DNA from: Rhodospirillaceae bacterium TMED167 | GTDB taxonomy: Bacteria; Pseudomonadota; Alphaproteobacteria; Rhodospirillales_A; UBA2165 | Reading direction: 5' to 3' | DNA: 9,029 bases | NCBI GenBank assembly: GCA_002170915.1 | Contig: NHHQ01000018.1 | Coordinates: forward strand, 1 to 9,029 | Shown here: positions 1-6,221 of the stretch, piece by piece | Position numbering within the stretch: position 1 is the first letter of the stretch | Layout of the letters: each line of letters starts with the position of its first letter | Program-made: the position numbers and the translations under genes | The notes under the pieces: model-generated | The model's input: the letters and a program-made list of their open reading frames with translations, nothing else | Databases searched by the model: none | What the model was told of the DNA's origin: nothing

Positions 1-123
1 GCACTGCCAGCTCTGCATCAACATCTAAAATCACATTTGGAAAACGTTGATCAGGGATACTTGTTCAGTCATCGAAAATTAATCCAGCAACTGTATCGAC
101 AAGATCACTCTCCAGTAATTTGA
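1..123 (+). CDS. 3' end of an unidentified gene (possible GntR/FCD-type regulator), truncated by the window edge
   Basis: Frame 1 is open from the first base and ends at a TGA at 121-123, giving the last 40 residues of a protein. The tail is rich in His, Leu and Gln and looks helical. A segment reading AL..L..HL..HLENV resembles the last helix of FCD-domain GntR regulators, where a late His helps bind metal or ligand, but 40 residues are too few to be sure. The stop lies 21 nt before the oxygenase gene on the same strand, so the two are probably co-transcribed. A local regulator at the head of a catabolic operon would make sense, but this is inference. It could equally be the end of an enzyme. 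Codon use is like that of its neighbours. Confidence 0.5.
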   Translation, partial: ALPALHQHLKSHLENVDQGYLFSHRKLIQQLYRQDHSPVI

Positions 124-144
124 AACCAATTTCTACGTCTCTTC

Positions 145-1134
145 ATGAGCTACGCAGCAGCCAAAACGATCACAATTGATGAAATTCCAGTGATTGACGT
201 ATATACATTGCGCTCTGGTGACTATAAGTTGAAGCAGGAGGTTGCTCGAAAACTTCGCCAAGCAGCAGAGGGAATTGGCTTTTTCTACATAATCAATCAT
301 CGTATCCCATCACAGTTGATCCAGCAAGCGTATGTAGCCACACAAAAATTTTTTCAGCAACCGCTGGGTTGGAAAAACCAGCTAAAGATCAATCCCAATC
401 ACCACGGTTTCCTAGCAGTTGGCCAGGCCAAGATGGAAAAGGCCAAAAGAGTAGATCTGAAAGAGAGTTTTGTTTGGGGACTGGATCTACCAGAGGGACA
501 CCCTGATATAACTGAGGAAAATCCATTTTTGGGAAGAAACCAATGGCCTTCACAAATGCCGGAATTCAGAGCAGCAGTTTATCCTTTTTTTGAAGCAGGC
601 CTGGAATGTGGGAGAGACATGATGCGGGCTTTTGCCCTCAGCCTTGATCTGCCCGAAGAAACATTTCTGCAAGCAACCAATCAGCCTATCGCCCGTAGTT
701 CTGTGATTTACTATCCGCCTCACCCGTCTGACCTTGGTGAAACTCAATTTGGTGTGGCACCACATACAGATTACGGATGTCTGACCTTACTCTGGCAGGA
801 TTCAGTGGGTGGTTTGGAAGTCCAGACTAGGCAGGGCGAATGGGTCACAGCTCATCCATTAGAGAATACTTTGGTAGTCAACGTAGGAGACCTACTTTCT
901 CGTTGGACGAACAACGCTTTTCAGTCCACTCTGCATCGCGTGATCAACCGAAAAAGCATAGAGCGCTATTCAATGGTAATTGCCTGGGATCCTAACTTCG
1001 AAACGTGGGTTGATCCAGCAGAGGTTTTTCCAGAAGCAGAGTCAGTGCAGTATGCACCTGTACAATGTGGAGAGTATGTTTTGTCACGATTCGATGCTTC
1101 ATTCAGCTATCGAAAGGCAGCGCAGTCAGCATGA
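145..1134 (+). CDS. Isopenicillin N synthase-like 2-oxoglutarate/Fe(II)-dependent oxygenase
   Basis: A 329-residue soluble non-heme iron oxygenase, full length for the IPNS/DIOX family. The N-terminal DIOX_N-type domain spans about residues 13-125 (IPVIDVYTL, then GIGFFYIINH). The C-terminal double-stranded beta-helix carries the iron-binding facial triad H207-x-D209 (in APHTDYG) and H264 (in TLHRV). R274 and S276 in RYS form the 2-oxoglutarate carboxylate motif. The family couples 2OG decarboxylation to hydroxylation, desaturation or ring formation on a small molecule; the substrate here is unknown. With 2OG motifs intact, a hydroxylase is more likely than a true IPNS, which does not use 2OG. 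The ATG at 145 has no clear ribosome site. The stop overlaps the next permease start by 4 bp (ATGA), so the two are translationally coupled. This ties the enzyme to the imported substrate. Confidence 0.93.
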   Translation: MSYAAAKTITIDEIPVIDVYTLRSGDYKLKQEVARKLRQAAEGIGFFYIINHRIPSQLIQQAYVATQKFFQQPLGWKNQLKINPNHHGFLAVGQAKMEKAKRVDLKESFVWGLDLPEGHPDITEENPFLGRNQWPSQMPEFRAAVYPFFEAGLECGRDMMRAFALSLDLPEETFLQATNQPIARSSVIYYPPHPSDLGETQFGVAPHTDYGCLTLLWQDSVGGLEVQTRQGEWVTAHPLENTLVVNVGDLLSRWTNNAFQSTLHRVINRKSIERYSMVIAWDPNFETWVDPAEVFPEAESVQYAPVQCGEYVLSRFDASFSYRKAAQSA

Positions 1135-1946
1135 GTGAACTTCGCAAGCCGCCCTCCCGCCCTGTCAAATGGTGGAATTCTCGTTGGTTGGATGTCAGTC
1201 AGTTAGTTATATTCTTCGGTGCTCTGATCTGGTTTACGCTCAATGGTGCTGCCCAGATGGGATACAACTGGCAGTGGTACCGACTTCCCAAGTATTTTTG
1301 GAATGTTATTGACGGCGAGTTGATCTGGGGGCCTCTGATGGATGGTCTTTTCGTAACCTTGGAGATTGGGCTCTACGGAATCATCATTACCTTGCTGATT
1401 GGATTAACGACCGCAATGTTACGCATGTCCCAATCCTGGATAGGGAATGTGGTTGCACAAGTCTATCTGGAAGCAATTCGTAACACGCCGTTGCTTGTGC
1501 AGATGTATGTTTTCTACTTTGTCTTTGCTCCGATTCTTGAAATTCCCAGATTCTGGGTTGGAGTTCTCTGCATATCTTTTTTCGAGGGAACCTTCGCTTC
1601 AGAAATCATCCGAGCGGGTATCCTGAGTGTGCAAAGAGGACAATGGGAGGCTGGTACCAGCATTGGACTATCCCGCTGGAACATCTATCGATACATTGTA
1701 CTGCCACAAGCGGTACCATTGATGTTGCCGCCGTTGACAGGGGTTTTGATCAACCTGATCAAACATTCAGCGATTGTCAGCGTGATTGCTGTCTTTGATT
1801 TGACGACACAGGGACTGGACATCATCGCAGACACCTTCATGAGCTTTGAGATTTGGCTAACAGTAGCTGCGATGTATCTAGGTATCACGATAGCGCTTTC
1901 TCTGTTGGTGAGCATTCTTGAATGGAAAGTTCGCGGCCGTCACTGA
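1131..1946 (+). CDS. Polar amino acid-type ABC transporter permease (HisM/GlnP family), first of two
   Basis: A 271-residue inner-membrane permease of the PAAT (family 3) type. A short basic cytoplasmic N-terminus is followed by hydrophobic segments at about residues 22-40, 73-98, 122-158, 203-225 and 240-262. The ATPase-docking EAA loop lies at residues 173-192 (EAGTSIGLSRW to the end at VLPQA), and the family motif RNTPLLVQ lies at 117-124. An in-frame start at 1065 would add 22 residues inside the oxygenase gene. The ATG at 1131 is preferred because it gives a normal PAAT N-terminus and the classic ATGA overlap with the upstream stop. It should pair as a heterodimer with the permease at 3008. 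It is separated from the binding-protein gene by 156 nt of structured RNA, unusual inside a transporter operon. Confidence 0.94.
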   Translation: MSELRKPPSRPVKWWNSRWLDVSQLVIFFGALIWFTLNGAAQMGYNWQWYRLPKYFWNVIDGELIWGPLMDGLFVTLEIGLYGIIITLLIGLTTAMLRMSQSWIGNVVAQVYLEAIRNTPLLVQMYVFYFVFAPILEIPRFWVGVLCISFFEGTFASEIIRAGILSVQRGQWEAGTSIGLSRWNIYRYIVLPQAVPLMLPPLTGVLINLIKHSAIVSVIAVFDLTTQGLDIIADTFMSFEIWLTVAAMYLGITIALSLLVSILEWKVRGRH

Positions 1947-1949
1947 ACC

Positions 1950-1979
1950 CAGGAGACTTGGAGTCTGACAAGTTTCCTG
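1950..1979 (+). repeat. Stem-loop just after the first permease gene
   Basis: Positions 1950-1960 (CAGGAGACTTG) pair with 1969-1979 (CAAGTTTCCTG) over 11 bp with one G-U pair, leaving an 8-nt loop. It begins 4 nt after the permease stop and is followed directly by the terminator hairpin. It may protect the 3' end of the upstream transcript or form part of an attenuator. The pairing is seen in the sequence; the role is inferred. Confidence 0.65.
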
Positions 1980-1982
1980 TTG

Positions 1983-2010
1983 AGCTTTCGCAACTGGCGA
2001 AAGCTTTTTT
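1983..2010 (+). terminator. Intrinsic (Rho-independent) terminator or attenuator within the transporter operon
   Basis: A 9-bp perfect stem (AGCTTTCGC at 1983-1991 with GCGAAAGCT at 1997-2005) closes a 5-nt loop (AACTG) and runs into six T residues at 2005-2010. This is a textbook intrinsic terminator for the plus strand. It sits between the first permease and the binding-protein gene. It would therefore either end an upstream unit or attenuate read-through, so that the binding protein and downstream genes get their own promoter or a different dose. Confidence 0.8.
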
Positions 2011-2050
2011 ATAGCAGGCTTCCCGGGGAGAGTAGCCTATCTCCAGATTC

Positions 2051-2082
2051 GTTGTCTGGTTTCTTGACAACGGGTCAACAAC
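2051..2082 (+). promoter_or_regulatory. Overlapping alternative hairpins in the leader of the binding-protein gene
   Basis: GTTGTC (2051-2056) can pair with GACAAC (2066-2071). TTGAC (2064-2068) can instead pair with GTCAA (2074-2078). GTTGT (2051-2055) also fits ACAAC (2078-2082). The first two share bases and exclude each other. The stems are only 5-6 bp, so they may be chance. They lie 20-50 nt before the ATG at 2103 and just downstream of the terminator. Confidence 0.3.
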
Positions 2083-2102
2083 TCTTTCTGAAAAGAGGAC
2101 GT

Positions 2103-2945
2103 ATGAAAGTCATCAAAACTTCGCTAACCCTCCTGCTAGGTCTGTTGCTGATACTTCCCGCATACACAGGTGCTTTGGCTGGGGAGACTCAACAACAACT
2201 GACCTCTGAAAGTGTCATCGAGACAATCAAGAAGCGAGGCAAGTTAATGGTTGGCATGTCAACCTTTGTGCCCTGGGCTATGCGCAACAAGCAGGGTGAA
2301 TTGATCGGTTTTGAGATTGATGTTGCAAAGAAGGTTGCCGAAGACATGGGTGTTGACATTGAGTTTGTACCCACACAGTGGTCCGGTATCATTCCCGCAC
2401 TGATTGCTGGAAAATTTGATGCGATCATTGGTGGAATGAGCGTTACCCCGCAACGCAATCTGACTATCAGTTTCACAGCACCGTACGCCCATTCTGGGCT
2501 AGGAATTGCTGCTAGTAAGAAACTGGCTGGTGATTTTGCTTGGCCAGAAGGATTTAATCGCTCAGATGTGATCTTTGTTTGTCGACGTGGGGTTACTCCC
2601 TGTACGGATGCAGTCGCAAAAATATGGCCAAAAGCTAAAGTTCGTCAGTTTGATGATGATACGATGGCGTTCCAAGAGGTCGTGAATGGTAATGCTCACG
2701 CAACTCTTTCGAGTCACCCAAAGCCTGTCAGTTTCACTTACCGGTATCCAGATGCGCTCTACATGCCGACAACGGAAAATCTGTCCCGGGGGGACGAGGC
2801 ATTTGGGATCCGCAAAGGTGATCCAGATGCGCTGAATTTCTTCTCCAACTGGATCATGATCAACACCAGCAACGGATGGCTCGAAAAGCGCCATCACTAC
2901 TGGTTTAAGACAATGGACTGGGCAGATCAGGTCGATCAGCAGTAA
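2103..2945 (+). CDS. Periplasmic solute-binding protein of a polar amino acid-type ABC importer (SBP_bac_3)
   Basis: A 280-residue family 3 binding protein. Residues 1-26 form a Sec signal peptide: basic start MKVIK, a Leu-rich core, and cleavage after ALA. There is no lipobox, so it should be free in the periplasm. Family hallmarks are RGKLMVGMS (45-53), GFEIDVAKKVAEDMG (69-83), and GGMSVTPQR (110-118), whose R118 normally binds the ligand carboxylate. The position where HisJ-like proteins carry the Asp that holds the alpha-amino group reads ATLSSHP (200-206) and has no Asp. C160 and C167 could form a disulfide. The ATG at 2103 is chosen over an in-frame TTG at 1980 because AGAGGA stands about 5-7 nt upstream, the signal peptide starts there, and the longer form would run through the terminator hairpin. 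It delivers ligand to the two permeases on either side. Confidence 0.93.
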   Translation: MKVIKTSLTLLLGLLLILPAYTGALAGETQQQLTSESVIETIKKRGKLMVGMSTFVPWAMRNKQGELIGFEIDVAKKVAEDMGVDIEFVPTQWSGIIPALIAGKFDAIIGGMSVTPQRNLTISFTAPYAHSGLGIAASKKLAGDFAWPEGFNRSDVIFVCRRGVTPCTDAVAKIWPKAKVRQFDDDTMAFQEVVNGNAHATLSSHPKPVSFTYRYPDALYMPTTENLSRGDEAFGIRKGDPDALNFFSNWIMINTSNGWLEKRHHYWFKTMDWADQVDQQ

Positions 2946-2956
2946 TTCTTCAATTT

Positions 2957-2995
2957 CTGGTTGGAGAAGATTCCAATGGGAACTTCTCCAACCGG
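2957..2995 (+). promoter_or_regulatory. Strong intercistronic stem-loop after the binding-protein gene
   Basis: GGTTGGAGAAG (2959-2969) pairs perfectly with CTTCTCCAACC (2983-2993). Two more base pairs (one G-U) extend the foot to 2957-2995. After a bulged A at 2970 there is a further TTCC/GGAA stem with an AATG loop. No T-run follows, so it is not a usual intrinsic terminator. In other binding-protein operons such structures protect the upstream mRNA 3' end, so the binding protein is made in excess of the membrane parts. That role is inferred here. Confidence 0.7.
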
Positions 2996-3007
2996 TAGTG
3001 TTATCAT

Positions 3008-3898
3008 ATGTCTCGATCTACCTTGCGCTATCGCTGGTCTTGGGTAGACTCAGTTGTCCTTATAGGAATTATTGGTTTCTTTGGCTTCATCGGCTATCGG
3101 GTTGACACTGTCTTGGTTTACCAATGGGACTGGGGCTTCCTACCTGGTTACTTGTTCCGCTGGGACGAAGAAACTCAATCACTGCTGCCAAATCTCTTGG
3201 TTAAAGGCTTGCTGACAACACTTCGGTTGGCCTTCTGGAGCATCATCCTGGCGACATTGATCGGCTTCGTCACTGGTATGATGCGAACCAGCCGCCGGCT
3301 TTTTCCTAAGGCTTTCAGTCGACTCTACGTTGAGTTGATTCGTAATGTTCCTCCCATCGTTTTCATCTTCGTCTTTTACTTCTTCATCAGTAGCCAGATC
3401 ATCCCACTACTTGGTCTAGATACCCTTGATCAAAGACTGGGTCCAACCGGTCAAAGTGTTGTGGAGCTTCTCTTTGGTCCGGTTTCTTTGCTCTCAAATA
3501 CTTTTTCAGGAATTTTCTGTCTCGCTCTCTTTGAAGCAGCCTACATCACAGAGATTGTACGCTCTGGGATTCAATCCATCTCATCTGGCCAACGAGAGGC
3601 TGCGATGAGCATTGGACTGAGTCGTTGGCAACAGATGCGCTACGTTGTCCTACCCCAGGCCGTTCAACGTGTAATCCCTCCCTTAGCAGGTCAGTTTATC
3701 ATCCTGATCAAGGATTCTTCGATTGTCTCATTGATTTCCATCCAGGAGCTCACTTTTTTGACGCTGGAAGTGGCCAATTCTACACAACGTGTCTTTGAGG
3801 TTTGGGTTTTTGTAGCTGGGGTTTACTTTGTTTTGTGCTACTCCTGCGCACTGATCTTTCGTCGTCTTGAAATGAAACTTGACTCATCGCGTATTTAG
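3008..3898 (+). CDS. Polar amino acid-type ABC transporter permease (HisQ/HisM family), second of two
   Basis: A 296-residue inner-membrane permease, the partner of the first one. Hydrophobic segments lie at about residues 13-31, 68-90, 115-135, 162-180, 228-247 and near the C-terminus. The cytoplasmic EAA loop that docks the ATPase is at 197-216 (EAAMSIGLSRW to the end at VLPQA), and RNVPPIVF at 112-119 matches the family. It is longer than its partner, with an extended stretch of about 30 residues (33-62) and a loop around 135-160, as in PAAT members that have a periplasmic insert. The ATG at 3008 is the only sensible start; its ribosome site is weak (GGTAGTG). It lies just past the strong stem-loop, which would lower its expression relative to the binding protein. 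The ATPase gene follows after 20 nt. Confidence 0.94.
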   Translation: MSRSTLRYRWSWVDSVVLIGIIGFFGFIGYRVDTVLVYQWDWGFLPGYLFRWDEETQSLLPNLLVKGLLTTLRLAFWSIILATLIGFVTGMMRTSRRLFPKAFSRLYVELIRNVPPIVFIFVFYFFISSQIIPLLGLDTLDQRLGPTGQSVVELLFGPVSLLSNTFSGIFCLALFEAAYITEIVRSGIQSISSGQREAAMSIGLSRWQQMRYVVLPQAVQRVIPPLAGQFIILIKDSSIVSLISIQELTFLTLEVANSTQRVFEVWVFVAGVYFVLCYSCALIFRRLEMKLDSSRI

Positions 3899-3918
3899 AA
3901 CTAGGGGTTCACGACGAC

Positions 3919-4671
3919 ATGAAGGAGAATATTTCAAATCCAATCATAGAGATGTCTGGGGTCAGTAAGTGGTTTGGTGACTTTCAGGTACTCAAAGATG
4001 TTAGTTTGCGAGTTTTCTCTGGAGAGCGGGTTGTTGTCTGCGGACCTTCTGGCTCTGGCAAGTCTACACTGATTCGTTGTATCAATCGGTTGGAGGAGCA
4101 CCAAGAGGGACGGATTATTGTTGATGGTATTGAGCTGGATCAGGATACTCAGCACATCAACAAGGTTCGTAGCGAAGTAGGAATGGTCTTCCAGCAGTTC
4201 AATCTCTTTCCTCATTTGACGGTGCTGGAAAACTGCGCGCTGGGTCCTGTGAAAGTTCGCGGTCATAGTAAAAAAGATGCCGAGGCCTTGGCGATGGAAT
4301 ATCTGCAGCGGGTTCGAATTCCAGAGCAAGCCGCTAAATATCCGGGATCACTCTCCGGAGGGCAGCAGCAAAGGGTAGCGATTGCCCGATCCCTCTGCAT
4401 GCAGCCGCGGATCATGCTTTTTGATGAACCGACCTCTGCTCTTGATCCAGAGATGATCAAGGAAGTACTCGACGTGATGATCGATCTTGCCGAGAGTGGT
4501 ATGACGATGATTTGTGTCACTCACGAAATGGGTTTTGCTCGCACAGTGGCACATCAGATGGTGTTTATGGATGAAGGGCGGATTATTGAGCGGTCGCCAC
4601 CAGCCCAGTTTTTTTCAGAACCAGAACACGAGAGGACTAAGCTGTTTCTGAGTCAGATCCTTTCACACTGA
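3919..4671 (+). CDS. Amino acid ABC transporter ATP-binding protein (GlnQ/HisP type)
   Basis: A 250-residue ATPase with all ABC motifs intact: Walker A GPSGSGKST (42-50), Q-loop FQQFNLFPHLTVLEN (91-105), signature LSGGQQQR (145-152), Walker B IMLFDE (165-170), D-loop SALD and H-loop H202 in VTHEMG. The QQFNLFPH and EPTSALDPEM wording is typical of polar amino acid importers. It would form the cytoplasmic homodimer that drives uptake through the two permeases. The ATG at 3919 follows an AGGGG at 3903-3907, a rather long spacing. An internal ATG at 3952 would remove 11 residues of the non-conserved N-terminus. It is the last transporter gene; the HD-domain gene follows 36 nt later on the same strand. 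Confidence 0.96.
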   Translation: MKENISNPIIEMSGVSKWFGDFQVLKDVSLRVFSGERVVVCGPSGSGKSTLIRCINRLEEHQEGRIIVDGIELDQDTQHINKVRSEVGMVFQQFNLFPHLTVLENCALGPVKVRGHSKKDAEALAMEYLQRVRIPEQAAKYPGSLSGGQQQRVAIARSLCMQPRIMLFDEPTSALDPEMIKEVLDVMIDLAESGMTMICVTHEMGFARTVAHQMVFMDEGRIIERSPPAQFFSEPEHERTKLFLSQILSH

Positions 4672-4707
4672 GTTGAATTTGTACAATTCGATTTTGTTTT
4701 GGAGACT

Positions 4708-5394
4708 ATGGAACCGAAATTCGATGAATTTCTAGATTCTTCAGGTATTCCCAAGAATGTGAGTTTTCTGCAATCAGACGGACTCTTGCATCAACCTTCC
4801 CAAGTTTTACCAGCTTACGAGCATTTGTCAGAGAGTCGAACTGCCATGGAAGAGTTGACCCCAGGGGAATGGAATAGTCTGAATCTATACCGAGCTCGTT
4901 ACAACCAAGAACAGCAGGCAAGACAGGCTTTGGACATGCTTGCCGCTTCCAAAGACTCTCCTAGTTATGGATTCCGTGTAAACAATTATCGCCACTGTCT
5001 GCAGTGTGCAACGATGCTGTATCAGGATGGAGCAGACGAAGAAACGATTGTCTGTGGATTATTTCATGATTTGGGCTTCATCGTCTGTCCTGATAATCAT
5101 GGTGAATTCTCAGCAACGTTACTCGCTAATTACATTTCTGAAAAGAATCTCTGGATGCTTCGACACCACGCCTTGTTTCTCGACCATCATGCCAGTGGAA
5201 ATTTGCTGCTGGATACTAATGCACGTGAGAGTTATCGAGGGCATCCCTATTTTGAATACACTGCAGATTGGGTCGCCCGTTATGATCAGACTGCCATCCA
5301 GACCCAACACGAAACTGCTCCCTTAGAGTTCTTTGAGCCAATGGTTTATCGAGTCTTCACTCGCCTTTCTAAGGGTGTCAAGCTCCATTACTGA
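4708..5394 (+). CDS. HD-domain protein, candidate PhnZ/TmpB/MIOX-like diiron oxygenase
   Basis: A 228-residue soluble protein. About 90 N-terminal residues with no recognised motif precede an HD domain. The predicted metal ligands are H96 (YRHCLQCA), H120-D121 (GLFHDLG), H131 (DNHGEF), H153 or H154 (LRHHALF) and D193 (ARYDQ). The order H...HD...H...H...D, and especially the HxLQCA and LxHDLG wording, matches PhnZ-type HD oxygenases, which use a mixed-valent diiron centre to cleave C-P or C-C bonds after a prior hydroxylation. Some HD proteins of this shape are phosphohydrolases, so oxygenase activity is inferred. The ATG at 4708 has GGAG only 3 nt upstream; an in-frame TTG at 4699 lacks any ribosome site. 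Lying directly after the transporter, and in the same operon as a 2OG oxygenase, supports a catabolic two-oxygenase route. Confidence 0.8.
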   Translation: MEPKFDEFLDSSGIPKNVSFLQSDGLLHQPSQVLPAYEHLSESRTAMEELTPGEWNSLNLYRARYNQEQQARQALDMLAASKDSPSYGFRVNNYRHCLQCATMLYQDGADEETIVCGLFHDLGFIVCPDNHGEFSATLLANYISEKNLWMLRHHALFLDHHASGNLLLDTNARESYRGHPYFEYTADWVARYDQTAIQTQHETAPLEFFEPMVYRVFTRLSKGVKLHY

Positions 5395-5403
5395 GTTACC
5401 TCA

Positions 5404-5979
5404 ATGAGTGCATGGATTCATATGGTTCCTCTGGAGGAAGCGACAGGGTCTGTCAAGGATGCCTACGATCTTGCGAAGACCCCCAGTGGGACTGTTGACA
5501 ACGTGATGCGGGCTCACAGTCTGCGTCCTCACACTATGGTAGGGCATCTCAAACTCTATCGGAGTGTTCTGCACCATTCTGAAAACAGTTTGCCCCTTTG
5601 GTTTCTTGAGGCTGTTGGTGTATATACCAGCCTACTCAACGAATGTGTCTATAGCTACACCCACCACTTTGCCAACATGCAGCGCCTGTTGGAAGATCCC
5701 CAGCGTTCCAAGGCGATTGAAGAAGCACTCCGTGATCAGGCACCGGAGAAAGCTTTCTCCGGTAAGGAACTAGCGTTGATCTACTACACCGGCAAGTTGA
5801 CTCTCTCACCTGGAAAAGTAAGTGAGCAAGATCTACTGGATGCACGTGAAGCGGGAGCTTCTGATGGAGAAATTCTGGAAGTTAACCAAGTTTGTGCCTA
5901 CTTTTGTTACTCCAACCGAACTCTCAATGGCTTGGGTATACAGCTTGGTGAAGATGCGATTGGCTTCTACAAGGAATAA
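5404..5979 (+). CDS. AhpD/carboxymuconolactone decarboxylase-like protein with a degenerate CxxC
   Basis: A 191-residue, all-helical protein of the AhpD-like peroxidase-related group. The core motif spans E69 to H88: E69, then LLNECVYSYTHH at residues 77-88. In AhpD-type enzymes this reads CxxCxxxH; here C81 and H88 are kept but the second Cys is Ser84, so a dithiol/disulfide cycle at this site is not possible. C164 and C168 lie in the C-terminal helix and are not an obvious substitute. The C-terminus (NRTLNGLGIQLG) fits the family. The gene starts 9 nt after the HD gene stop, with no clear ribosome site, which suggests translational coupling. Its job could be handling a reactive pathway intermediate or a non-redox function; the sequence does not decide. 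Confidence 0.8.
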   Translation: MSAWIHMVPLEEATGSVKDAYDLAKTPSGTVDNVMRAHSLRPHTMVGHLKLYRSVLHHSENSLPLWFLEAVGVYTSLLNECVYSYTHHFANMQRLLEDPQRSKAIEEALRDQAPEKAFSGKELALIYYTGKLTLSPGKVSEQDLLDAREAGASDGEILEVNQVCAYFCYSNRTLNGLGIQLGEDAIGFYKE

Positions 5980-6221
5980 GCAGATGGCCAAAGATTTCCA
6001 AAAAGATATAGACTGTTAGAGACCCAACACACCAAAGACTCTCCTCGTCAATACTTCACTTTTGAGACATTTTCCTTCAGTCTGCTCCCCTGTATCTCCT
6101 CTGATTTTTCCTTCTGATAGCCTATATTGAAAGCACGCAACACAATCGTCGGTTTGAAAAATTGCTGTAGAATCCAGTGTTATCTGAGCCATGACTTACT
6201 AATCAGCTTTCAGAGGCAGGA
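5980..6221 (+). other. Intergenic gap without a recognisable gene
   Basis: These 242 nt contain stops in all frames and no long open frame. There is a pyrimidine-rich stretch around 6040-6115. A TAGAAT at 6168-6173 could be a -10 element for the pentapeptide gene, but no good -35 lies at the right spacing. No T-tailed hairpin was found after the 5979 stop, so the end of the upstream operon is not visible here. Confidence 0.5.

Noticed and set aside
1065..1130. Longer start for the first permease, adding 22 residues
   Set aside because: The extra part lies inside the oxygenase coding region, is not family-like, and the ATG at 1131 forms a standard ATGA overlap.
2064..2092. TTGACA as a -35 box for a promoter of the binding-protein gene
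   Set aside because: The -10 at 17 nt spacing would be TCTGAA, a poor match, and the transcript would start almost at the ATG.
1980..2102. TTG start 41 residues upstream of the binding-protein ATG
   Set aside because: It would translate through the terminator hairpin and bury the signal peptide. The ATG at 2103 has a good ribosome site and a proper Sec signal.
3934..4554. Minus-strand open frames opposite the ATPase gene
   Set aside because: The plus strand encodes an ATPase with all ABC motifs, and the minus frames have no recognisable domain.
4673..4695. Imperfect palindrome GAATT..AATTC followed by T-rich DNA after the ATPase gene
   Set aside because: The 5-bp A/T stem is too weak for a terminator, and the next gene follows in the same direction at once.
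4708..5394. Naming the HD gene phnZ and the upstream oxygenase phnY
   Set aside because: The HD motifs are similar, but the oxygenase is from a different family and no phosphonate transporter or other phn gene is present.
5984..6019. Tiny 11-codon open frame after the CMD-like gene
   Set aside because: It is too short, with no ribosome site and no sign of conservation that can be seen here.
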